Positions 22,000 to 31,869 of a stretch of DNA of 64,000 bases are shown one piece after another. The notes beneath the pieces are model-generated. The model worked only from the letters and a program-made list of their open reading frames with translations. It ran no database searches and was not told the origin of the DNA. This DNA is from Astrothelium macrocarpum (taxonomy: Eukaryota; Ascomycota; Dothideomycetes; Trypetheliales; Trypetheliaceae): the NCBI GenBank assembly GCA_021030915.1, contig JAGEMR010000054.1, forward strand, positions 124,001 through 188,000, read 5' to 3'. The position numbers were made by a program, and so were the translations under genes. Position 1 is the first letter of the stretch; each line of letters opens with the position of its first letter.

Positions 22000-23852
22000 A
22001 TGGGCAAAGGTAAATTTAGGACCAAGCCAAGCTCGTTCGAAAGCTAACATTGTCTTTACAGGTACTGATAAACTGTACGTACGTCTAAAACCTTCAAACC
22101 TTTTCTCGCATCGAAAATCTTCTCGGTCAGCATAGTCATATGCAAGCTGACATATTGTAAAAGATTACTCAATCGGAATGGTCATCTGGGGATCAGTTCT
22201 CGGCATCAGCGGGCTCCAACGTTAATCGGTCTAATGCCGATGGCGCTGCCTTCAAGCGTCTTCCCTTCAACTTCTGCGCACTTTCACTCCAACCTTTCAA
22301 GCGTCCTGTTTGCACCTCTGGCGGGACAATCTTTGACTACGAGAGGATTTTACCATGGCTGAAAGACAAGGGCACAAACCCTACAGATGGGCAACCGCTG
22401 AGAACCTCTGATCTCATCAAACTTGAATTCGCAAAAAACGAAGATGGGGAATATGTTGATCCTGTGACATATAAAGCCTTGACTGATAACACCCATATCA
22501 CTGCGGTACGGCACGGCGACTCGGCCAACGTCTTTGCCCATGATACCATCGAGCGACTAAATATCAAGGCCAAAAATTGGCATGATTTGGTATCCGATGA
22601 GGAATTCAGTCGCAAGGACTTGATTACTCTCCAAGACCCACAAAATCTGGCATCAAGAAATCTAAGTGCATTCAGCCATCTCAAGAACAAGAGCAATGGC
22701 GCAGCTCAAGCAGACCCGAACAAGGACACCAATACAGATGCGACTGGAACGTCCGCCAAGATTGTAAAAGCCAAAGAAGCTCTGGCGCGTTCCCGAGCAG
22801 AGCGGGAGAAACAGAATGGCGCCAAGCCAACAGCTGCTCAACAAAAGACACTAACAACTCGCGATAGCACATCAACCGTGAATGGTACCATATCCGCAAA
22901 GAAAACTCCCTATAACGCTGCACGCCACACAACCGGACAAGCAGCCGCCTCCTTCACCTCCACCGGCCTCACCCCACACACATCCGGCGAACGCGCCCTC
23001 CTCTCCGACGAAGAATACATGCTCCAACCCAAGCGCGTCAAGCATAAAGGCTACGCCACGCTACGCACGAGCCACGGCGACCTCAACCTCGAGCTGGACC
23101 CAGAGTTCGCCCCCCGCGCCGTGTGGAACTTCACGCGGCTCGCGCAGCGCGGCTACTACCGCGACGTCGCCTTCCACCGCAACATCCGCAACTTCATGAT
23201 CCAGGGCGGCGACCCGACGGGCACGGGCCGCGGCGGCGAGAGCGCGTGGGGCAAGCCGTTCGCCGACGAGCTGGACGGGCCGCGGTCGTTTGCGGAGCGC
23301 GGCGTGCTGGCCATGGCGAACAAGGGCAAGAATACGAATTCTTCGCAGTTCTTCATCACGTATCGCGCGGCGAAGCATCTGGATCGGAAGCACACGATCT
23401 TTGGGAAGGTGGTGGATTCGGAGGAGGTGCGGAGCGGGGAGACGCTGCGGCGGCTGGAGGCGGTGGAGACGGATGAGAAGGATCGGCCGGCGGAGGAGTG
23501 TGTGCTGAGGGATGTGGTGGTGTTTGTGGATCCGTTTGAGGAGTTTTTGAAGGAGAGGAGTGAGCGGGAGAAAGAGGAGATGAGGCTGGAAGAGGTGAAG
23601 AGGCAGGGAGGAGCTGAGGATGAGAGGACGACGTGGACGGGGAAGCGGCTGCGTGCTGATGGGACGGTGGAAGATGGGGCGGGTGGAGGGGGTGGGGTAG
23701 GGAAGTATTTGCAGGCAGCGTTGGCTGATAGGAATGCAAAGGATGGCGAGGACGATGAGATTGTGGAGGAAATTGTGGAATGGGATGAGCCGGTGGAGCC
23801 AGTAAAGAAGAAGGCAAAGACTGGGGGTTTTGGAAATTTTGATAATTGGTGA
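22000..23852 (+). CDS. PPIL2: PPIL2/Cyp60-type U-box plus cyclophilin peptidyl-prolyl isomerase, 571 aa
   Basis: Exons are 22000-22009 (10 nt), 22062-22078 (17 nt) and 22164-23852. The two micro-exons supply the conserved start MGKGTDKLYITQSEW. A U-box region (~35-110) begins LPFNFCALSLQPFKRPVC and carries no zinc ligands, as expected for a U-box. The cyclophilin domain (~295-455) has YATLRTSHGDLNLELD, FHRNIRNFMIQGGDPTGTG and MANKGKNTNSSQFFITY. The tail is acidic and Lys-rich. Homologues are nuclear, spliceosome-associated and act as a ubiquitin ligase with prolyl isomerase fold. The 3' part shows a C-to-G skew switch. Confidence 0.92.
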
Positions 23853-24256
23853 GATTATGAGACTACAAATCCAGCTGGTGATCCTGCAATAATTGCATGA
23901 CCATGATTCCTTGGGGCTATGATGAACTGCGGTTTTGTATGTCATAGTGTATCCATGTTCGAGGAAAGACTTGCAGGTCCTATAGGCCAATCACGTTGGA
24001 ATTGTAGCATGTCATTTCCGTGAACATCTCTTGTTCGCATTTTCAGAATATACGTAGATAGATCAGTATAGCTTGGCTGAGGCCAATATACTACGCTTAG
24101 ATGCCAATATTCTGACCATTATCGAATGTAAGGATCTCTAAACTAAGCGCACCATCAAACTCGTGCTACAAATTTCAGCAAGCTCCTTTGGTCTCACGGA
24201 AGTATTCTTCCAAGTAAACTGGGGCTCGCACACTCGAAACGAAGCAGTCAGTCACA
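23853..24256. other. Intergenic between PPIL2 and MFAP1
   Basis: Tandem plus-strand genes. It holds the PPIL2 3' end and the MFAP1 promoter; no distinct motif was found. Confidence 0.5.
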
Positions 24257-25525
24257 ATGCCACCAAAACGAATGACTGCCAACCCCATCAAGCCATCCCG
24301 CCACCGAACCCACAAACCCATAGCTCAGGAAGCTCAATCTTCAGATGAAGAGGACGAGGATGAAGAAGATGAAGCAGAAGAACCAAAGAAACCGGCGCCT
24401 CCACCCAAGCCGGCACCACCCAAAGCAACATCGTTCAATGCAAGTGCAATCAAACTCGCGGAGCAAAAACGAGCCGCAGCTACTACTGAGGCAACAAGCG
24501 GGATACATGAGGACGAATTTGAGACAGAGGAGAGTGATGAAGGTTCCGAGGATGAGTCAGGCTCTGAGGAAGAGTCAGAAGAGGAAGAGTCCAGCAGCGA
24601 GGATGAAGCTACCAGGCGGAAGATGATGAGACCTATGTTCAAAAAGAAAGGAGACAGAAAGGAATCTGCCAGTGCTGGTGCAAACGGATCTCTGGGACTT
24701 GGTGGGGCTTCAACCGCAACTGAAGACGACGGAGACCGACTAAAAAAGAAGGATGCAATCATCCAGGCGCAACTGGATCAGCGCGCAGCAGAAGCGGCGT
24801 CAGGACGAAAACAATGGGACGACGACGACATAGCCGCTGGCTTAGACGATCTCGACGTCGATGACACGGATGATCTTGACCCAGCAGCGGAGTACGCGGC
24901 GTGGAAGCTTCGTGAGCTACGACGAGTCAAACGCGCAAGGGAGCGAATCGAGCAAGCAGAAAGAGAGCGGGAAGAGAACGAACAACGAAGAAACCTTACA
25001 GGTGCCGAGCGCGAGGCCGAGGATCGCGAGAAGGAAGAGCGAAACAAGGCGGAGGAAGAAAGGAAGAGGGAAAGTCGAATGACGAAGAATGACGAGAAGG
25101 GAGGCTATATGCAGCGATATCACCACAAGGGCGCGTTCTATCAGGACAATGCAGAAGAGCTGGGGCTCGCGCGTCGGGACATCATGGGTGCGAAGTTTGA
25201 AGATGAGATCAAGGGCAAGGATGCTTTACCACAATATCTACAAATCAGAGATGCCGCGAAGGTCGGGAGAAAGGGAAGGACGAGGTACAAAGATATGAGG
25301 AGTGAAGACACTGGTCGATGGGGAGACTACGGCAGGGAGGACAGGAAGCCGAGAGATAGAGAAGCTGAGGTTTGGGCTGGTGGAGATAGCAGGTTCAGAC
25401 CTGATTACGACCGTGGCAGGGGAGAGGAGAGAACAGGAGCTAATGCAGGTCCATTGGGTGATAGAAAGAGAGCTGTTGAGAAGAGTGATGACCGAAGAAG
25501 AGAGAAACGACCGAGGATGGACTAA
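24257..25525 (+). CDS. MFAP1: MFAP1-type spliceosomal protein, 422 aa
   Basis: A single exon. The N-terminus is Pro/Lys-rich and then strongly acidic (runs of Asp/Glu/Ser, ~28-120). A Lys-rich patch (RPMFKKKGDRKES) follows, then a long charged helix (ELRRVKRARERIEQAEREREE). The family hallmark comes next: GGYMQRYHHKGAFYQ, followed by LARRDIMGAKFEDEIKGKDALP. The tail is Arg/Asp-rich. MFAP1 (yeast Spp381 relative) is a B-complex spliceosome component linking the tri-snRNP and Prp38. It sits beside PPIL2, another spliceosome-associated factor. Confidence 0.92.
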   Translation: MPPKRMTANPIKPSRHRTHKPIAQEAQSSDEEDEDEEDEAEEPKKPAPPPKPAPPKATSFNASAIKLAEQKRAAATTEATSGIHEDEFETEESDEGSEDESGSEEESEEEESSSEDEATRRKMMRPMFKKKGDRKESASAGANGSLGLGGASTATEDDGDRLKKKDAIIQAQLDQRAAEAASGRKQWDDDDIAAGLDDLDVDDTDDLDPAAEYAAWKLRELRRVKRARERIEQAEREREENEQRRNLTGAEREAEDREKEERNKAEEERKRESRMTKNDEKGGYMQRYHHKGAFYQDNAEELGLARRDIMGAKFEDEIKGKDALPQYLQIRDAAKVGRKGRTRYKDMRSEDTGRWGDYGREDRKPRDREAEVWAGGDSRFRPDYDRGRGEERTGANAGPLGDRKRAVEKSDDRRREKRPRMD

Positions 25526-25667
25526 TGAATCATTGTTCAAACGACTGGTTTGCATAGCGAGGCGTTGAGTAAGATCAAGGATTTGGATGCATTTACAAAG
25601 AGAACTGTTGCATTACAATGATGGTAAAACTTTTCCCGCAATCAACAACATCAAGTCAGTTCCCCAT

Positions 25668-26535
25668 TCATATCAGTTCGGCTTCAATTAATCCTTCGTC
25701 CTTCACATTTTGCACAATATGAAACTCAAGCACTTTGAATCCCGCTTTGTGGAGAAAGTTCAGTCCATTACTTTTCCGTTCTTTCCATACCATTCAAGAT
25801 AGACATCATATTAATATCCAAGAGAGCAGGGTCAAGCGGCACATTCTTTGCTGGTATGACAAATTGATTCAAGAAAACTTTTGAATAACCCCGAGTCATA
25901 GCATTGGCAATCCGACGCATGATACGGACGCAATCATCATCACCCCAGTCATGCATTATGCTGCGGGAGTAGTACACGCGCGCGCCTGGAGTGGAGAGTC
26001 AGTTCAAGCACCTGATTTGTTGGCAGATCGAAGGGCAGGATGAATACGTACCTTTCACAAATTGGTCAGTAAAGAAATCATGGGGCATGGTCTGTATTGT
26101 CGAGCCCAACTCTTTAATTATTCCAACCACATCTGGAAGGTCCTGCAACACCATCTTGCCTGGAGCATTTGGGGAACGCCCGACGAAACTACTCAACATC
26201 ATGTCCCTCTCCCACTCCAACGTCAACGATGACTTGATGAGGCTCATGAGCGCACTGGGAACATGCAGGCTCTTGATCGTCTCCCACACAGCTTCCAACA
26301 GCGTTTCCAATTGGGCCGTTGCAGCCATGGTGGCATCAAGTCTTATTGAATTCGGGATTGGGCTTACTGCTTCTGGGATTTGGGATCCGCGTCTTGAAGT
26401 GGTAGGGTTCGCAGTTGGAGCTGTTGATCGAGTGACAAAGGCGTCCAGGGTACCTTGTTTATTGCGAAGCCTGGGATGGTCGGTTTGAGCCATCCAACTT
26501 GGGGCAAGACGCGAAGCCATCGTGCTCGACCACAA
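25668..26535 (-). pseudogene. Decayed O-methyltransferase (SAM-dependent, Methyltransf_2-like)
   Basis: Family blocks lie in order on the minus strand but in different frames. The SAM-binding motif VDVGVGEGHDVE (near 26225-26190) is followed directly by TAG. An extra base then shifts the frame to NAPGKMVLQDLPDVV. An intron (GTACGT..CTCCAG) leads to VYYSRSIMHDWGDDD and NGMERTEK, which is followed by TAA at 25770-25768. WTEL and, after another shift, HKAGFKVLEFHIVQ run to a stop at 25670. That makes two nonsense codons and at least two frameshifts. Both stops fit CAG-to-TAG and CAA-to-TAA changes (CpA to TpA). It is non-functional as read. The original was probably a secondary-metabolite O-methyltransferase. 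Confidence 0.8.
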
Positions 26536-26828
26536 CCACTAAAGTCGGTGGGAGCAAACAAGCAGGACCTGAGTGAGGTACGGCCTGCATGTTCGGACAG
26601 CTGCAGTAAACCCGGCTGTGCAAAAGCAAGTCAGCAATTTTTCAACTTCAATCAAAAACAACATGCGAATCTTCGAGAGGACCCCAATGCTACGTCAAAT
26701 GCTCAAAAGCGTTCCAAGAAACCAAGGCATAATAGTAAGAAATTGCCCCTCGCCATGGTTGAGGGTCTCTCCAGCAGATAAATAACAGATCATGGCTTAC
26801 GTACCGTTGCAGGTGTGCTTTGGCGGGA

Positions 26829-28109
26829 TCACCTTCCAGACCGTGGTGTTCTCCCTATGAAGTTCGACAGTGCCCTCCACGCACTGCGAACCGTCCCATG
26901 CCCCTCGGTAACTCCTCCTCTCCTTTCATCCTCCCTGGCCACCGTCCTTCCAACCAGTGCGGCATCAGGAACCGTGTCTTCGAGATATCTGTTTATCTCG
27001 GCTTTGACTGCGCGCCGTCTGGTTGGGTCCATATCGGCGAATAGCGGTGGCGGTAGCGGGTTGAAGTATCGCACTGGAGCAATTCCATTGCTTGTTTCTT
27101 CCAGTTCATACTTCTTGGGCCAGTTCTCGTCTTTGCAACCGCTGGTATCGAGGAACTCGTCAGTTGGTCCTGCTGCCCAAGCCCCAGGTTTGTAGGGGTG
27201 ACTTAGGGTCCAACTCGATACCGACGTTGGGCGTTTGTAGCAATAACGAGGACGATGGCCCTTTTGCTCCCGCTCTGCATCGCGAGCTTCGAGTTTGGAG
27301 CTCACCGATTTGCTCGACACACGTGTCCCGCTTTGAGTAGTGGAGCACGTCCGGCTGGATCTGGTGGCCTTGCTCTTGGACTTTGGTCCTGGTTTTAGGA
27401 TCGATACGGGGGAGATTTTGTTGGACCTGGTCTGACGCTTGCGAGGTTGGCTGTCGTCTTCTGTACCTCCTTCATGTTTGCGCTTTAACCCGCTCGTTTT
27501 CTTGCTCTGATCCTTCTGAGCTACCATGGACTCTTTGACTTCTTGTCCTTCTTGTTCCGCCTCCTCCTTGGCAAAGACGAGATCTAACTTGACCAGGTCA
27601 TAGCTTGGATCGTTTTCAAGCTCTCTAAGAGCATCGTCGTCTTCACCATATCCGCCGAGAACTCTGACAGAGCAAGCTCGCTTGATCGGGCGTGGCACAA
27701 AGGACAACGAGGATAGCTCTGATGTATCATCTTCATGTTTCCTCTTCTTTGATTTTGAGGAAGACGCTTTGGCTGCTGATGATGGGGCCTCTCGAGTGCT
27801 GATATACTCGTACCGTTCTGTGAGATCCTGGAGGCGCTCTTTGTAGTTCGCCAATTTTGCTCCCGTGGACATTGACATCTTTTGGCTGCGGTCTCTTTCT
27901 TGTTTAGGGACAAACGTTGTGGCTTCCACCAGGCCTAGGGTGTCATGTCCACCGCAGGTCTCCCTCTTACGTCTATGGGCTTTTTGGAAAGCCTGTTGGA
28001 GTCGTGACTCCTCTTTGCAGATGCTACGTTTGTTGCGGCCACGGGATTTTGTGCCTGGAGACACTTTGGCTGGATGGCCGCACTGAAGGAGTTTCCACGA
28101 GCTAGGCAT
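26829..28109 (-). CDS. Basic, low-complexity protein of unknown function, 426 aa
   Basis: A single open frame. The N-terminal ~55 residues hold a Cys/His pattern (LQCGH.., CKEE, ETCGGHD), then a helical segment (KLANYKERLQDLTERYEYI). Several Lys/Arg-rich, nuclear-localisation-like patches follow (KSKKRKHEDD, GLKRKHEGG, PRKRQTR) in Ser-rich sequence. The C-terminal ~110 residues look more ordered (PVRYFNPLPPPLFADMDPTRRRAVKAEI). It is probably nuclear. No catalytic motif or family is recognised. It lies next to the O-methyltransferase pseudogene with no sign of joint function. Confidence 0.6.
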   Translation of the reverse strand: MPSSWKLLQCGHPAKVSPGTKSRGRNKRSICKEESRLQQAFQKAHRRKRETCGGHDTLGLVEATTFVPKQERDRSQKMSMSTGAKLANYKERLQDLTERYEYISTREAPSSAAKASSSKSKKRKHEDDTSELSSLSFVPRPIKRACSVRVLGGYGEDDDALRELENDPSYDLVKLDLVFAKEEAEQEGQEVKESMVAQKDQSKKTSGLKRKHEGGTEDDSQPRKRQTRSNKISPVSILKPGPKSKSKATRSSRTCSTTQSGTRVSSKSVSSKLEARDAEREQKGHRPRYCYKRPTSVSSWTLSHPYKPGAWAAGPTDEFLDTSGCKDENWPKKYELEETSNGIAPVRYFNPLPPPLFADMDPTRRRAVKAEINRYLEDTVPDAALVGRTVAREDERRGGVTEGHGTVRSAWRALSNFIGRTPRSGR

Positions 28110-28725
28110 CGTGATAGAAAGCTTGAAAGATTTATAGTAAGACTTCTTGGAAATAGTGTGGCAGTAGTACGTGAGGTCTCAAGCTCGAAGGTGTAGGAGT
28201 GAAGAAAGATTCGGGCTCAGCTGGTCTATATGAACCCCCCACTGCGGGAGCCTCTTACCTGGTGTTGTGATGAGCAGTTTGATACTTCATTTTACTTTGC
28301 ATGTAGCTTGAAGCTAAACTCGTCGATCATGGCCCCTTATCATAAATATTCCTGCAAACTCCTCACATTGTGATGGGCAATTCGGCGAGATATCAAGTCC
28401 AGTCACACGTACCAACGTAAGTGGGGTATCTGATTAGCAATTAAAAACATGAAACGCGTACAAGAGGTTTTTACTATCACACTTCAATATCGATTTGCGG
28501 AAATAATATTGCGGCTGAGCTTATTGATTTACCAGCCCCCTGAAATTTTCTCTCCTCACAATCACCTCGAAGGGTCACAGGAGCTCCGTGCCAGAGATTT
28601 TGTGGATATTGACGGTGTTTCGAATTTACTACTATAGGCGAATGATTGTTATCTTGTGGATCAAAGGCCGATCAAATCGGATAGTAAGTAACAGCCTACT
28701 CGCTCCAAAGTTATCGATCAGGCCT
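28110..28725. other. Intergenic
   Basis: Nothing coding is supported. The part next to 28110 is the 5' flank of the unknown basic protein. Confidence 0.5.
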
Positions 28726-29619
28726 TTAGTGGTTTTGTGTGTGAACATTCAAAGACCCGGTGCTTCGACCTTGTCTTCGAAAGCGTCGGCCGATCCATTT
28801 TATACAGCGGTACAAGTGGCCTCTAGAGGAATGAGAAGAGACGTTGCTATCAAATTTGTCCTTGGAGCCGCTACGGACACTACTGTCTTCACTGAGATGG
28901 TGACTTGGACCTGTAGTATGAGAACCAAGAATACAAGCATGAGCAGCTTGAGCGCTCAAGGAATGGGGCAGCTCAGTGTTCTTGGCCACAAACGAGTCGA
29001 GTTCCACAGCTTCATTGCCACAAGATGACCGTGCATGGCCAATGTCGAGCGTATGACGAAAAGAACGTTCCTGTTCACCTGCTTGACGTACTGTTACTTG
29101 AGATACATGCCTCGGAATTGGGGTCCGACAGACGGGACAGTACAAAAGATCATCGGCAAAATCTTCGTCATCGAAATATCTTATGTGAGCGCAAGGACTG
29201 CAAGTGCCATAGCGACCCTCTGTGACAAGAGGGTTGGCGCGTCTGAAACAAAACTTGTACCTATTTAATAACTTAGTGATCATGTCTTTTCTTGAATTTT
29301 GAAGAACTCGAAGTCTGGAGGCGTGTCTATCAACAGAATTTGGTCGAATGTGGTAGTCGGTGGGTGAGAAGATGTCAGATAGAGGAACGAATTTCCCTTT
29401 TCCAAATAGACTTTGGCTCATATGTTCATCTTTGTACCGCCTTTGTAGAAATATGTGAAGCTGAATGATAGGATCATTCTCTTTATTGTAAATAGCATAA
29501 TGGCCGGATTGTTCTTGCGTCTGGATAAAGTACTCTGCACTAATCGGGTCTAGCTTCTTGTCGGACACCTTCCGAACGCTACTCCAACATTGCGCCTCAC
29601 TATCAAGTTCGGAGGCATC
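28726..29619 (-). CDS. RING-like zinc-finger protein, main exon (5' end unresolved)
   Basis: The frame is open from 29619 to the stop at 28726 (298 codons) without an early ATG. An acceptor (GAATTAG) ends exactly at 29620, so an upstream exon is likely. Coding-like sequence (FKDLTSVHHTYIYVILERG) lies in the same phase at about 29740-29680, separated by an in-frame TAG that a GTGTAT..TTAG intron of about 60 bp would remove. The main exon has a RING-like cysteine set (FCFRRAN.., GTCSPCAHIRYF, LYCPVCRTPIP). A Ser/His-rich tail and a basic C-terminus follow. A ubiquitin-ligase role is inference. The TAG could instead mark decay. Confidence 0.5.
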   Translation of the reverse strand, partial: DASELDSEAQCWSSVRKVSDKKLDPISAEYFIQTQEQSGHYAIYNKENDPIIQLHIFLQRRYKDEHMSQSLFGKGKFVPLSDIFSPTDYHIRPNSVDRHASRLRVLQNSRKDMITKLLNRYKFCFRRANPLVTEGRYGTCSPCAHIRYFDDEDFADDLLYCPVCRTPIPRHVSQVTVRQAGEQERSFRHTLDIGHARSSCGNEAVELDSFVAKNTELPHSLSAQAAHACILGSHTTGPSHHLSEDSSVRSGSKDKFDSNVSSHSSRGHLYRCIKWIGRRFRRQGRSTGSLNVHTQNH

Positions 29620-29980
29620 CTAATTCTCTACCAATGATTCCAATAGCGGCAAAATTGAAGGCGCATACACGAGTCCCCGCTCAAGAATCACATAAATGTA
29701 GGTATGATGTACAGAAGTGAGGTCCTTGAACACATCACCTCGGAGTGTATGTACACTTCTCTGCAGAGTGTTCACACTCGGGTTCGTCACTTTGGGCTAG
29801 ATTTTTCACTTTCCGTAGAATCTTACTCGTCGAGGTGTGGGTCTTTGTGTTTCAAATCTCTTCCCCATCATGTGGGGAAGCAATGCTTTTCCATTCTCGT
29901 TTACCTTTGTCACACACGAACCTACATGCAACATCCAAACTACTTGACATTCCCTTCAAAAATACTGAACGGCCATTACG

Positions 29981-30814
29981 ATGCCACCTACGACGCGATC
30001 GCGGACAGGCAAGCGCAAAGCTACCGAGTTTTTCGTTCCACCTACTAGTGTACCGAAGCGAGTTAGTTCAAGTCGGCGCGACCCAGTCAAGAATCCTGTC
30101 ATGCGAGATTCATCACCTTTCCCTTTGCTTCAATTACCTAGAGAGCTGCGCGACAACATTTACACGAAAGTCTTTGAAAGAGGCATCAGGATTGGCCATC
30201 CTCGCTCATATGACTTCCAAAAGGGCCGATCGTTACCTTCGTTTGGCTTCAATCTTGCTCTGTCTTGCAAACAACTCCTCCTCGAAGTTAGGGAGTCTCT
30301 TATCTATCGTGATGCTGTGACTATTTGTCCACGTATCGGAAGGGCCGCCTGTTCAACTCGTCACATTATTTATGCTTTTCTGAAGCAGATGCCAGTCTCT
30401 TCGGCTATCGCCTTCTACAGACGTGGCGTAAGAGTGCGATTCGAGGCTACGATAAAGAGAGCAATAGTCTACGATCACAAATCAACAAGTCACCCCTGTA
30501 TGAGCTTTACCATGGTGTGTCTCATGTGGAATCCGGCTGTTACCCATTGGATCGTCGAAACCGAGATTGACGTTCTGACTCACAACTGGCCGAGGGGACC
30601 CGTGCCAGCATCCTCAATTGTTGACATGCAAGAGCGTGAAGCAGAAGAGGGAGCCCAGGAGGAAGTAAGGCATTGGGAGTATACGCTGAACGAATTCAAA
30701 AGAGCTAGCTATCCGGGTGAGTGGAGATGCACCCTTGAAAAACGGAAGTGGAGTGGGCACGGGACCGTGAATGTCACTATTCGTTGCCGTAAGTCCTCAG
30801 AGTCAAGTGGATAA
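29981..30814 (+). CDS. F-box-like (2EXR-type) protein, copy A, 277 aa
   Basis: A single exon. The basic N-terminus (TTRSRTGKRKATEFF) leads into the helix FPLLQLPRELRDNIYTKVFE. This motif opens a large family of fungal F-box-like or 2EXR proteins, usually seen in expanded, accessory gene sets. NLALSCKQLLLEVRESLIY follows, as usual. The rest is family-typical but poorly conserved, ending in a beta-rich region with WRCTLEKRKW. Substrate-adaptor function in ubiquitination is only inferred. A related gene lies at 59504-60307. Confidence 0.7.
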   Translation: MPPTTRSRTGKRKATEFFVPPTSVPKRVSSSRRDPVKNPVMRDSSPFPLLQLPRELRDNIYTKVFERGIRIGHPRSYDFQKGRSLPSFGFNLALSCKQLLLEVRESLIYRDAVTICPRIGRAACSTRHIIYAFLKQMPVSSAIAFYRRGVRVRFEATIKRAIVYDHKSTSHPCMSFTMVCLMWNPAVTHWIVETEIDVLTHNWPRGPVPASSIVDMQEREAEEGAQEEVRHWEYTLNEFKRASYPGEWRCTLEKRKWSGHGTVNVTIRCRKSSESSG

Positions 30815-31869
30815 AACTGCTTCATGGAAGGACGCAAACGGATATCTTGAATTTGGTCGTCCCTAAATTTTCTCCACTGAAAGCGTGAGGCATGTTACAC
30901 TGTGCTAAATATTAGTTATTGCTCTGGTAGAAGAATGGCCAGAACCTACAGTCTGACTTTGCAGATGAGACATACATTCTTAAATTTATTACCGGTGACT
31001 TCTCGAATTCCCTATGGGTGATTGAATAACTGTTTGGAAAGCTGAGCAAGCGAAACCAAATGCGGCGGAGTCATACTTTTATACGCATTTGGCGTCTTCA
31101 TGACTGTTCCCTCTCAGTATCCTTTCACCATCATTTCCTCGCCAGAGTTTAGCAGTATCAAAGAGTTCGGCAAGCCTTGTTCAATCCCAAACACTTAGAT
31201 TCAAATCTAAGCAGTAGCTGAGAAAACAGTATAACATCTAGAGGTGAGCAGAGAACGGAGTTGTAATAAAAATCTGGCCAAAGGATAATGGACAATTAAA
31301 AAGGTATCAAAACTTGCAATACCTCGTATTCGCTGCTGGTCACCCACGCAACTACTGACAAGGCGGCAATGAGCTTAACGTATCGAGAGCGGACGGGATC
31401 GAGTGCTTTCTCATTCCTATGACCGCAAGTGATGGATTAGATTCTGGGAAACTTTATGTACCTGAAGTCAGTGCTGGTTAGTCTGCGACGTTCCATTCGA
31501 CACATTCGCAAGAAGACGCAATTTTCCAGAGTGTAGATGCATATGACAAGGCTAATTCGTAACATTGGATGCAGAGCAGAATGTAGAGATCTAAACCATC
31601 GCTATAAGAAATGGTCGTTCAACCCAAAACGTCTATCTATTTCCGAAACCCAGGTCCATAACGCAAGAAAACCTACAGTACACGCTTAGAATACACATAT
31701 CTTAATGATCGGTCTATCAGTAGATAGTCCAGACAAAGATTGCAAAAAAGACGAGTTGCAAATAGATTAGCAGCGAGTACAGCCATCACCTATAACAAGG
31801 GAGGCAGATTTTGACAAGGAAAGGTGGCAAGGAAAAGAAAGAAAGAGTGCGATAGAACTGCATCGACAA
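30815..31869. other. Intergenic, about 1 kb
   Basis: No gene or RNA recognised. A short imperfect palindrome (CTTAGATTCAAATCTAAG) lies near 31195. Confidence 0.5.

Noticed and set aside
23061..23990. 309-codon antisense ORF opposite PPIL2
   Set aside because: It is a by-product of GC-rich coding sequence and has no family signal.
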